Assembly (NCBI RefSeq): GCF_029873635.1
Contig: NC_080423.1
Span: 94,516,691-94,580,690, forward strand
Reading direction: 5' to 3'
From: Malania oleifera
Taxonomy: Eukaryota > Streptophyta > Magnoliopsida > Santalales > Ximeniaceae
Length of the DNA stretch: 64,000 bases
Both the position numbers and the translations under genes were made by a program. Each line of letters starts with the position of its first letter. Positions within the stretch are counted from its first letter, which is position 1. Shown here in pieces: positions 23,601-35,837 of the stretch. The notes beneath the pieces are model-generated. The model was given only the letters and a program-made list of their open reading frames with translations, was not told the origin of the DNA and did no database searches.

Positions 23601-26600
23601 ATCGGTTAACACTTCCATCTTCATTGTATTTCACAGTGAATATCCATTTGTAATCTACTGGACGTTTTCCAGTTGGTAATTCTGTGATCTCCCATGTTCC
23701 ATTCTTTTCTAGTGCATTGATTTCTTCCCAGACAGCAGACTTCCATTCAGGTGTACCGAGAGCCTCTTGTATGTTATTAGGAACTTGGATTTTGTTGATG
23801 TTGGCAACAAAAGATCTAAAATTTGATGATAGCCCCTGATATGACACAAAAGTGTATATTGGGTGTTTTGTGCATGATCTCACACCTTTTCTCACAGCAA
23901 TTGGACAATCACTATCATCATTAGTTAACTCATTATGGGAAGTCTTGGGATTAGAGTTACCTGGGGGATTTTCACTTGATCTAGGGCTCGATTCAGACTC
24001 TTGGATTTGCTTAAGGGATGCCTATTGTTCTATCTTCTTTTGGTTCCTTCTCCTCCATGAATAGGTATTCAACTCATCATTTTTTGTTGGTTGAATAGTG
24101 TCTAGATGCCGATGTTTCACGGGAGATTCTAAGAAGGGATGTGAAGGAGAAATGGAGTCAATAGTTGGAATAGATTCAGAAATTTGTGATAGGTGAGAAG
24201 GGCAGAATCAGAAGAAGGGTGAGATAACTCTTCAATATCCCAAAGCTGGAATTCCTGTGTAATCTCCCCCTGAATTTCAGATTTGGGGTAATATAGTTGT
24301 TGCTAAAAAAAGGTGACATCCATGGAGTGATAATATCTTTTAGTAGCTGGTGAATAGAATTTATAACCCTTTTGGTTTGGAGAGTACCTGAGAAAAATGC
24401 ACGTAAGGGCTCTAGGATCAAGTTTACCCCGATGTTGACTATGAACATGAACAAAAGCTGAGCACCCGAATACTTTGAAGGGAATAGTGGAGATGAGTCG
24501 AGTATTGGGAAAGGACTGAAGTGGAGTTTGACAGGGAGTTTGGAATTTGAGAACGCGAGAGGGCATCCTGTTTATGAGGTAGGCTGCACTCACTGCAATG
24601 ACAATGGCTTCACCCCAAAAGTGTTTCGGTATATGTGTAGAGAACATGAGGGAGCGGGCAACATCTAGTAGGTGCCGGTTTTTTCTTTCGAAAATTCCAT
24701 TTTGCTAAGAGTGTCGACAAAGGAAGGTGTATTATACCTTGACTCAAGAGATAATCATCAAGAATGGATTTGAAATATTCTTTGGCATTATCAGTTTTCA
24801 CAATCTGTATTTTTTCTTGGAATTGTGTTTGGATCATGATGTTAAAATTTTTGAAAATTTGAATTGCCTCTGACTTTTCTTTCATGAGGAATATCTAGGT
24901 AAGTCTAGTGTGATCATCTATAAAAGATATAAACCAGCGAGATCCAGTAATATTCTTGATCCTATATGGCCCCCCCACATCACTATGAATCATTGAAAGG
25001 GTTGGGATGCTTTGTAGGGTCGGTTGGATAAGAGTTGGGAACATATTTTGAAAATTGACACATCTCAAACTAAAAATCATTTGGATTTTTATTATTGAAT
25101 AATGAAGGAAAGAGTTTCTTGAGATACAAGAAATTTGGATGTCCTAACCTATAGTGCCACAACATAATTGCACTATCATTATTAGAATGAATGACAAAAA
25201 AATTACTTTGACTTCTAGACACTAAACAATTGGATTTGTGAGTTGTTCCTTGAGGAGGATCATTAACCTCGAGATGATAGAGCCCCGAACACATCTTAGC
25301 ACTGCCAATTGTCTTCCCCAAATCCAAGACCTGAAATTCACACATATTTGGGATAAATTTAGTAACACAATTGAGATCCTGAGTGAGTTTACTAATAGAT
25401 AGTAAATTGCAATCCAAATTTGGCACTAATATAACTGAGTTGAGTGTTAGGTTCTTTGAAATTTTAACAGAACTTGTACCAGCCACCTTTGAGAGTGAGC
25501 CATCTGCTATTTTGACTGTTAAATTCTCATAACAAGGACTATAAGTAGAAAATTTTTTTCTATCTCCAGTCACATGGTCTAATGCTCCTGAATCTATAAT
25601 CCATGGACCTAGCTTCCCCTTTTTAACATTAAGAGCACTTAAAAAATTACCTTTGTGTGCCAATTGCCAAAGAACCGGAACCAACCACAGTAGTAGGGGC
25701 TGCTGAAGATTGGTTGAACATTTTCTGCAACAATTCTAGTTGCTCCTTGCTAACGAGAGTGGGCTCAGGTGGTGTTGGTTTTTCATCTACCGAGACGAAA
25801 TTTCCCGTCCTTCTCTATTGTTGGCAAAGTGGGAAGGTTTCCAATCTGTGGGTTTACCGTGGATTTTCCAGCAGGTGTCCTTGGTGTGATTGGGACATCG
25901 ACAATGGTCACAACACGGCCTCCCTTTCTTCGGTCTACTGTCACTGCTGTAATATGGATTTCCTTGAACCGCAAGGGCTGAACTCTCCAAGTTTGTTGCA
26001 GAATCTTGAGGACCCATCATTATCTTCTTTCGACTCTCCTCTCAGCAAACTTACGCTTCTCGGATGTTTGGTAGTGGTTTGGATCCTAGGATTCTTCATC
26101 GTACTTCATCAAGATTTTTATTTAATCCAATCAGAAATTTGTATATTATTTTCTTTTCAACAATTTGTTTGTACCTTATTCCATCTTCGGGACAGCTCCA
26201 ATAGTGCTCCCCGAATAAGTCCATCTGTTGCCAGTAACGGTTGAGGGTGTTGAAGTATTGGGTCATTGTCAAATCTTCTTGGCGTAAGTCATGGAGAACA
26301 CTTTCCACCTCAAATAATTCAGATGTATTCTCATTGTTAGAATACGTTTCCTTGGTAGCTTCCCAAATCTCCTTCACTGCTTCGTAGAGAAGAAAATTTT
26401 CTCCAATGTCATTTGTCATGGAATTAATGAGCCATGACATGGCCATGTTATTTCCGATTTCCATGTTTTGAACTTCGCATCATCCTTGCTTGGTTGGGCT
26501 GCAACTCCTAAGAGATAATCATCCTTTCCCTTTCCGCATATAAACATCATCAAGGAATGGGACCATTGGAGATAGTTATTCCCATTAAGTTTGTGTCTTG

Positions 26601-29600
26601 TAACGGGCATGAGGCTGCTATCTGAATTGTTGCTGTTGCCTGAGACCATAGCTTTCTGATTGGTGGTGACATCTGAGACTGAAGAGGTGGAGTTGCGTCT
26701 CCCGGTGGCCATACCGTATTTGGTCATATGGGAAGATTAGGGTTCAGAAGATGCTCTGATGCCATGTTGAAATGTGGAAAATAAAACTGAATATTCCACT
26801 AACTTATAAAAAAGATTACATTTCCTTTAAATAGATGATAATTATCATCTAATATTCTAATTACTAGGGATATTTGCAACCTACTGAAAATAGAATATCC
26901 TATTTAAAATGGAAAGCAGTAAAATAGGAAAGACTATGTACAGAATTAGGTAGCGTGCTACCCAAATCCCCTAGGATTGTGGAACAAATCAACTGATTTG
27001 TTGACTGTAAATCTCCTAAAGATCAGCCTCTAATAAAGGCTGACAGATATCTAATAATTCTACAGAAAATAAAAATATTTCCACAAGAAAATGGTGCTAA
27101 AACTGTTTATTGTTCATTTGTTTCATGCAAATGTTGTAAAAATGCAAAGATAACACTTGAGTGAAGTATTTATTTTGTTTGTAAAAATGGAAATTTAATT
27201 GATTTTTTTTTGTACTTTTTTGGAAATGTAACATGGAAAATAAAGGCTGTTTTTCACAACTAAATGGGCCCTTAGATGCTTACATGGTAGCTAGGATTTT
27301 TATTTTGGTTTGGGAAAATTTTTGGTTATTTTAGATATTTGGTTAGTTTTGGTTTCTTTTGTGTATTTTAAGTACTTGGGTTATTTTGTAATTTTCTATT
27401 TTAACTGGGGCTATTTTTTAATTATTTGTGTTAATTGTAGCATTGGGTGTATAAATAGTGTGATTGTGTATTGTTGGAATAGTTATCATTTTTAATCAAT
27501 TGCAAATAGTGTCCCTCACACTCTCTCTTGTGCAGCACTCCCCTTTTTCTTCTTTGTCCTCCTCCTTCTCTTCTCTTTCTGTTCTATTTTGGTCTGTGGT
27601 GTTCTCTAGGGGTGTAATTGGTTTATTATAGTTCGGTTATGGGCCAAACCAAAAACCGAACCGAACCTTTCGGTTTTTGGTATTCTCAAACTGAAACCGA
27701 AACCGAATCGAAACGAATTTATTATCCCTTAGAGAACCGAACATTCGGCGGTTCAGGTTTTTTCAGTTTCTAACCGATTTTCTAAATACTCAATTGTTTT
27801 TCACAAGGGTTGTTGAGAATCTATTGGGCATTTTGATTTTTTATAATGTTTCATAATTTTAACAAAATTTAACCTGTTAAATAGTTTAGACAGTTGGGAA
27901 CTTGTTGGTCTTGTTGGACCTTTTCTTTTTGTTTGTAATTCCTACTAGCTTAGTAGCTTAGTAGCTCCTACAAACCATCATAATGCAAATTACATATCAA
28001 TTAACCACAATGTCCCAATCCTTGGGCACTTTAATAATTAAATCTCTCTATCCCTAATTTCACAAAACAAGCAAGCAAATTCTTTGGCGCTTTAATAATT
28101 CGGTTTATCTGTTTCTAATTACCCAGAAGAAACAAACATTCACAATAACCAAAGAAAATATGAAATATCCCAAATTACAAATAGAAAACAGACATTCAAA
28201 TTGTTCATCAAAAGAGTAAATCAATGGTTTTAAATTTTAAGGGATTGAAGTCATCCACATTCTTCAATCCATATTCTTCAATTCTCCAATCTCCATACAA
28301 GCATCATTCATGGTTCCTAATAAAATGAAACAATATGAAAGTTATAATAAGATAAAATTAAATTAGCGATCAATGTTCATAAAAAGAGATGAATACATAA
28401 TCTTACCAGTATATCATCACCGGTGTCAATACTAGAAGAATTTAGGCCAAATTTATCAAATTTTGAAATGAATGAAAAAGAAAAAATTCAATAAATTAGA
28501 GAAAATAAATACAAAACAATAATTAGAATAAAACAACTGGGAAATGTGAAAAATATGCCGTAAGAAATTATTTTTTACCTTTCTCAAGTTTATCAAGTTC
28601 TTCAAGGCTTTCTTCATAGTTAAGTGGTAATGGTGAATTTCGCAACCAATCTTGAGAACATATAAGAGCCTCCACAATCTTAGGAGTCAATGATGTCCTA
28701 AAAGAATCAAGAACACGACCTCCCGTACTAAATGCAGACTCAGAGGCAACAGTAGCTATGGGGATAGCCAAAACATCATGTGCTACTTGTGAAAGGATAG
28801 GAAACCTTGGATTATTTATCTTCCACCATCCTAAAATATCAAATTCATGACTAGTCTCTTCAAGGTCCTTAGAAAGATATTTATCATGATCACTCTTGCC
28901 TTCCCCACCTTCTTTTTCTGACCTATGCCTCTTGAATTTATCTGCCATAAGCATCCTTATCTTCATTGATGGTTGCTCAGTATCCACCATACCACTAGAA
29001 GAACTAGAGCCAATTTCAGAAGTTTTACCGCCAGGTCCACTGCATTGTCTAACCCCATTTTTGTACTCATCAAACATTGAAAAAATAACATCTTTCACCT
29101 TTTTACTCAAAATTGAAGATGTAGGAGGAGAAAACAGTTAGAGAAAGGCCCACTCCACATACTCTAACTTGCATCGAGGATCAAGAATGGTGGCAAGAAA
29201 CATCATCATGTTCAATTTTTCTAGATTCCCCCAATAATCATCATATTTATGTTTCATTTTGAATGCCATTTCACCTAAGTCAAAATCATCACTATTGCAC
29301 TAGTCTTCCAACAAAGCATTAACCATGTAAATTTCATTGAAAAAAGTATTATTAAGTCACATAATTAGAACCAGAAACACGCAAAGTGAATTCATAGAAT
29401 TATTCTAAGAATTGCCATCCTCCTCACATTATCCCAATCATCTTCCATTGGCTTTCCTTTTCCACCATCTCTCGAAAGATCAAGTGCAAAATCTCGATCT
29501 TTTTCATCATATCTAATAAAAACTTTTTGAAATTTTTTAGCAGTTTCCAACATCATATATGTGGAATTCCATCTAGTAGGCACATCCAAACGCAATTTTT

Positions 29601-32600
29601 TTTACCATTAACCTTTTCCTCATCTGCACACTCTTTAAATTTTGCAGTTCTACCAAGTGTTTGCCTTATATATTTTACTGCTTGCCTAATTTGAAGTACC
29701 GAATCTCCCACAAGTTTCCATCCATCTTGCATAACTAAATTATTGATATGCGCAACACAACTCATGTGCAAGAATTCACCATTGAGCTCACTACCCTTCC
29801 AATTGTTCACCCTTCTCTTTAAGTAACTAATGGCTGTACCATTAGAACTTGCATTGTCCACAGTAATAGTATAAACTTTATCTATTCCCCAATCTAACAA
29901 AGCTTTTTCAATAGCAAAACTTAACACTTCTCCTCGGTGAGTAGGAACTAGACCAAAACTTAAAATTCTTTTTTTTAACCTCCATTCAATGTCAACAAAA
30001 TGCCCAGTTAAACACATGTAACTAACATTTTGTAAAGAAGTCCAAGTGTCTGTTGTAAAGCAAACTCGTTGACAATTATGTTTCAAAATTTTTTTCAATT
30101 TCTTTTTATCTTCTCCATATAAAAAAAGACAATCCCTTGCCATTGTCACTCGTGATGGAACCTTAAATCTAGGTTCCATGAGGTTACAAAAATGTTTAAA
30201 ACCTTGTCCCTCCACAAATCTGAAAGGTAATTCATCCACTATTAGCATATATGCTAAAGCCTTTCTAAGAACACCTACATCATATTTTTGGCATGTTAAT
30301 TGTTTTTCTTCCATTTTTGTTTCTGGTTTGAAGTTAATTTGTGAGTGATTACGATCACGAGGTCTTCTATAGGGATACTTAGCACGTGTATTCAAGTGAT
30401 TCCACAAAACTCTTGTTCCATTTCTTCTTGAATCGGCGCAGAACACTTTCGGACAATATTTACATTGAGCTTTTACCTCTTGAGTGTCATCAACACATAA
30501 TCTAGTAAAATGGTTCCATACCTCTGATCTTGATTTAAACTTCCTCTTCTCACCCAACTCTGTTCCTGAAGTAACAACATTATCCGCTGATTCTGTATTC
30601 ATGCTTGGGCTTGGACTTGGGTTTGGGCTCGAACAAGGAGTTGTATTGAGACTTGCATTGTTTGCAAGTTCAGACATCTATAAAAATCATGTATAATTGC
30701 AAATTCATTAGATTTGAAACATAAACTAATATTGAAACACTCACAATATCATATTCTCTATGATATTTGAGAAGCTAGTGCATGAAGAAAGAGATTAAAA
30801 AAATAAAAAAAAGAGAAAACTTGTATGTCCAACAATATTTATCAGCACAACTTTGTTATGAAGATCAGTGAAGCAGAATAGTGACTACAATAACTAATAT
30901 ATAAAAATAAAGGTAAAAGCTAGTATTCGTTGTTATTTGTTTGAAAATTAAAATTAAGACAAAAAGGGTGAAATCTGGAGAAATTCATAACAATTTAAAA
31001 ATTAAAAAGGAAAAAGGCTAGTACATAAAATTCAATTAATTTTGAAAAATTAGAAAAGCTAAAATAAGCCATAAAAAATCCAGGAAGTTTTAAAGCTGTA
31101 TACACAACAACATAATCAACAAAATTTATCCATTATAATCAAGGAAAACATAAATCATATATCAAAACATTAAGTAAGAACCAAAAATTTAAGCACACAA
31201 AATCAATAAACAAACTCCAAACAAATCAAGCCTATCAAAACACTATGAAACCAAGCTGCCTAAAACAAAGAAACAAACTTAAATTAATTTTAGCTCAAAT
31301 TTAAACAACAGAAAACAATTCCATACCCTGCAGTCTACACCGCTGCACTGATACGGAGAATGACAGCTGTCTCCCTTGACTCAACAGAGTCAAATCGGAA
31401 ACCTGATTCTCCAGTATGTGAGAATTCGAAGTAATACCACTGAAGCAGAAAGCACCGAAATGAAGAGCCATATGCAAATTTATACACAGGTACTCAAAAT
31501 TTCAAAAACTCTATCCCGAAAAACGATTATTAAACAAACCCCAGTTGTTCTCCCAAGATCATCAGAGTCATCACACTCCATCTCCCCACACACATTGACA
31601 TCAAACACAACAAATATGCAAAAGAGAAAAAAAATCCACAAAATAAAAGAGAAAATTACTGATAAAATTGGTTAGGGGATCGACGAGGCAAACTGTACCT
31701 CAGCTGCTTGAGAGGACAAGGGAGAGAGGCAGAGGGGCTCTGGGGACTGAGAGTCTAAGAGTAAAGTGAACTTGTGAAGTGTGAAAGAATCAAACCCTAG
31801 TCCCCCAGATTCATATATATTGAGGGACCGGATCCAGTGTGGTGCAACCCTGGATTAACTTATTAAATGGACCAATCATAATTAAATAATTATATTAATT
31901 TATATATATAATTTAAATTTAAATCTGTTTTTTCAGTTCAGCTGTATTTGGAAACCGAAATCGAAACCGAAACCGAAAATTTACATTTCTAAGACTGAAA
32001 CCGAAACCAAATACTGGAAAAACGAACCGCTTTTGATTTCAGTCCGGTTTTCGGTTTTTCGGTAATTTTTGTACACCTAGTGTCTCCTCTTCTCTGTTCT
32101 GTCTTTCTCTCTCTTTGGCTGGTCTTCCTTGACTCTTTATTCTGTCTTTAATTTCTTCTCTGTTCTCTGTTTTACCTGCAGCATCTTCTTTCCCTCTCCT
32201 TTCTCATTTCTTCTTCTCTTCTCTCTCTGTTTCTCTCCCTCATTTCTCCCGCAATTCTTTCTCTGTTTCTGACATTCTGTTGCTTTCCTACATCAGTGTG
32301 TCTTAGCAGTTTATGTGTAATTTTTTTGTTTTAGATTCCTATAAGTTAGAATGTTGTTGTACTATGCTAACAGCAGAAGGTTGGTTTTGGAAACAATATC
32401 CCATGATCTTCTTCTCTTTGTCTTCCTCCTCTTCTCTATTCCACCCCCCATAACATCCAATGGCTTTCCATCCTAAATCAGATGGTGATCTCGAGGGCTT
32501 TTTATTTTTTATTTTTATTTTTTATGAATAAGAGCTGATTTATTTAACTCAACTGATAGCTGATTTTAATGCTGCTCCAAATATTTGTCACGAGAATGTA

Positions 32601-35600
32601 GTCATTGGGAATATAATTGAATTAATTTTCAGAGGCTCTCAATCAACCAACTTCACAAGACTTTTCTGTTTTTTTCATTTTTCTTATCCTTCGCTGCTTG
32701 CAGGATAATCAAATCTGTAGATACTGCCCTTCAGCTTTCCCAGACCTATACAATTCAAGTTTTGGAGCTTGGACATGCATTTGCATTGTTCTTTTTCAGC
32801 ATTGTTATTGGCTTGGTTGATTGCACATCAGATGATTGGGGATTGCAAATGACTTCTGGAGACAGATCAAGTGGAGCATTTGGAAGTGGAGACCACCAGA
32901 ATATGGAAATAGACTCCAAAGGGAATCAGCATTTAAGAAGAAATGAACTTCGTGAACAGATTAGGAGAAAGAATTCTTTTTTGGCCATGGAAGTGTTGGG
33001 AAAACTAATGGAAAGCAGGAAAGCTATGGTTCTGCTCCGCCTTGTTCACTTGAACATGTATGTAATGTGGTTCTTCTGTTGGTTTCCCCTATAACACCTC
33101 ACTGTGAGCATCTGTATTATTTTAGTAAATTGAATTTGCTCTAGCATTACATGAACAAATCCAAAAACCTGGATTGCATTGCTCTGATAGTTGGAATTTT
33201 TATATTCTACTTGGTTGTTTTTGCTAATCACGATTGCTTTGGTGATTTGTTTGCTTTTGTTGTCAAAAAATAATTGGTGAAGTTCGTAAGAAATGTCTGA
33301 GAATATGAATTGGCTTAGGGGCACTCTATGGTATAAATTTTTGGATGATAGGGAGCCTCTGCGATTTTATAAAGCTTTTGCTCACCTTGTAAACCATGTT
33401 TTAATTTATTTGGATTTAAACGAAATCATATTCTACACTTTTATGGGTGTAGTACTATTTTTGGAGGAATCATATATTTGCTTTCAATTTGGTTAAAAGC
33501 AACAGGATGACCAATGTTGTATCTACTTGAAGGCTTGATAAACTTGCTATGTTTTTAAATTTAATGGTGGTTTAAATGGTGGTGACTCTTGGATATGTCT
33601 TCTGTTTCTTCTTTACAATTTGGCATTAGGGCCTTTTTGTTAGATATCATTTGCTTATCTTAGCAAATGGATTTCCCTTCGGAAAAGTCTTCCATCCCAC
33701 ATCAATTGCATTTTGTTCTGTATTGATTTCAGTTCCTCACTATTTTTTGGCTATTTTATGTAGAACTTTTGATTAAAAGTGAAGCTGCCCAAACAAATTT
33801 TCTTTTCTTATAATCCAAGAATCACAACTCACTTATTTAAATTATCTCACTTAATTTTTCTTGCATACAATTGTGAATAATAGATAGTTACACGCTGTCT
33901 CTCTTGCATCATATTTGGATGATCATGCTCATTGGATGCTTTTTGTTGAAAGAAGTGAACATGAATTGTGTGAATCTGTGCTTTGGATGTATGAATGGGG
34001 GCATGTGAGTTGTGGCACTCTTAGTCATAGGACTCATAGCTCATAAGCCTATTTGGGTGCTGAACATCTTCAACCTTGAATTACCCATTATAGAACTGAA
34101 GTCTTTTATAACAACTACTACTACTACTACTACTGTCAATTTTCCTTGCAATGTGCCAGAACTTCTTGGGATTTCAATCCCTGGCTTCTAGGAGTGGAGA
34201 TTAATAGTTCCTTGTTATAGCACAAGTGAATTCTGATTTAAATTATGGTATTAGCACACTTTAAAATACCTACATGTCATGTTTCTATCTTAGTTTATGT
34301 AACTGGGGCAAAAATGATGTATCCTTACGACACACAAGTCTTTTTTTTTTCCTTTCAATAAATGCAAAGATAACACTTGAGTGAAGTATTTATTTTGTTT
34401 GTGATTACTTCTTAAAATGTATAAACCTTATTCCGAGGAACCTAATATTGCATATAAGGCGCTTAGGCGCCAATACATGCACCCACGAGCATAGTCAGCC
34501 AAAGTTGAAAAGCAACGTTCTTCTTGAGAGAGAGGCTCAAATAGACAGGGATGAGAGCATAAGTTACATAAACTATTGGATTTGGTTTTGATTTAAAATT
34601 TAGGAAAGTGTTCTTACTGTGCAAGAATATAATTGTCCATATAGCTGTCAATTAAAACAGATGATCCAGATATACTTTTATTCTAAATCAGCTTGCTTAT
34701 AGGATTTTAATTGAGTTGCTGATATATGGTTCTCATTTTTGGAAACATAGGCCTGAAAAGTTCGATGGCCTCCTTCAGAGGATGCGGTTTCTTGAAGCCC
34801 ATAAATTTACATCCTCAAATGTAAATTCTGCAAACCAGCTTCTAGTGAGACTCTGTGCAAACATCCATGGAGTTGTGGGATTTGAATATCAGTTGAACAA
34901 GCACCAGCTCATTGGGATGCTTATTGATATTGGGTCAAGTAAGTCAGCATTTCGCTGCAATTTGGAAGCTGGCCAGTCTGCTTGTTGGGTTCCTTTTGAT
35001 ATTTTCATGGAAAATGCAATGGATGGGAGGCAACTTCCTGCCACATCATTTATTGACATTCTTACAGGTTATCTTCTTGGAGACTTTACCCTGGATATTA
35101 TTCTGCTTGCTTCTTTTTAAAATCTTTTATTCATATTGGTTGCAAAAAATTATACATTTTGATGCTGTTTGGCATTTACTAATTGTGATAACTTAAACTG
35201 CAGAAATAATCAATACTCTCCAAGTTTTCAACCGAGCTAGCTGGCAAGAGACCTTCCTAGCTCTCTGGATTTCAGCTCTTCGCCTTGTGCAGCGAGTTGA
35301 GATAAAACACACTAACTTTGCTTCTTGAGCAGAAAGAAACTAGCTGATATTCACACTCTCTCTTATGCTAAATTGCAGGAACGTGATCCTCCAGAAGGGC
35401 CTATTCCTCACCTTGAGGCCCGTCTTTGTATCCTACTCTCAATTGTCCCGTTGGCAATTGTTCATGTTGTGGAGGATGAAGCCAAGTTGTATTCCTGCTC
35501 TGTTCAAGAAGCTATAGCATCGAGATATAATGAGACTGGGTGTGGACATGATGGGAAAGGTCTCGATTCAAGAAAGCATGGACTTGTTTCCTCTCTTCAG

Positions 35601-35801
35601 AACCTTGGACAGTTTTCTGCCCTCTTAAGCCCCCCTGCGTCAGTTGTTAATGCGGCTAACAATGCAGCTGCTAAAGCAGCAAACTTCATTTCTAACTCCA
35701 AAAATGCCAGGGATGTTTTAGCTGGAGGCAGTCGTGGTGATACCTCTGTAAAAGCAGGTTAATTTTTAGGTGTACACTTTGTTTAGGTTCTATACTCAGA
35801 T

Positions 35802-35837
<36 letters not shown>

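Larger units (their letters stand above)
21946..27064 (-). mobile_element. Complete Ty1/copia retrotransposon, inactive
   Basis: A 5.1-kb element with two LTRs, flanked by the 5-bp target duplication GAAAA (21941-21945 and 27065-27069). The primer-binding site reads TGGCATCAGAGCATC on the minus strand (about 26750-26764) and abuts the 5' LTR. The polypurine tract TTGAGGGGGAG (22237-22247) abuts the 3' LTR. Gag, protease, integrase, RT and RNase H follow in copia order on the minus strand but in many broken frames. By hand count the LTRs differ at about 20 of 290 aligned positions plus small indels, so the insertion is not recent. Confidence 0.95.
21476..27271. mobile_element. Tourist/PIF-Harbinger-like MITE, split by a copia insertion
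   Basis: The left end is GGGCCTGTTTATTGTGGAAAA. The right end on the minus strand is GGGCCCATTTAGTTGTGAAAA. Both are flanked by TTA (21473-21475 and 27272-27274), the 3-bp target typical of Tourist-type elements. Removing the copia element and one copy of its target duplication leaves about 672 bp with no ORF and a high content of TTTTCC/GGAAAA inverted stretches. Confidence 0.5.
20620..32703 (+). other. MED33 intron 2 (12.1 kb, transposon-filled)
   Basis: Begins GTAAGTG and ends CTTGCAG. It contains a Tourist-like MITE, a complete copia element nested in it, and an hAT element, leaving roughly 1.9 kb of other sequence. Between 20620 and 21475, and between 32080 and 32703, nothing coding was found; the latter is rich in TCTCTTTCT pyrimidine runs. 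Confidence 0.85.

Noticed and set aside
25657..26244. 195-codon + frame
   Set aside because: It is the antisense of copia gag and protease, whose zinc knuckle and gag motifs are clear on the minus strand.
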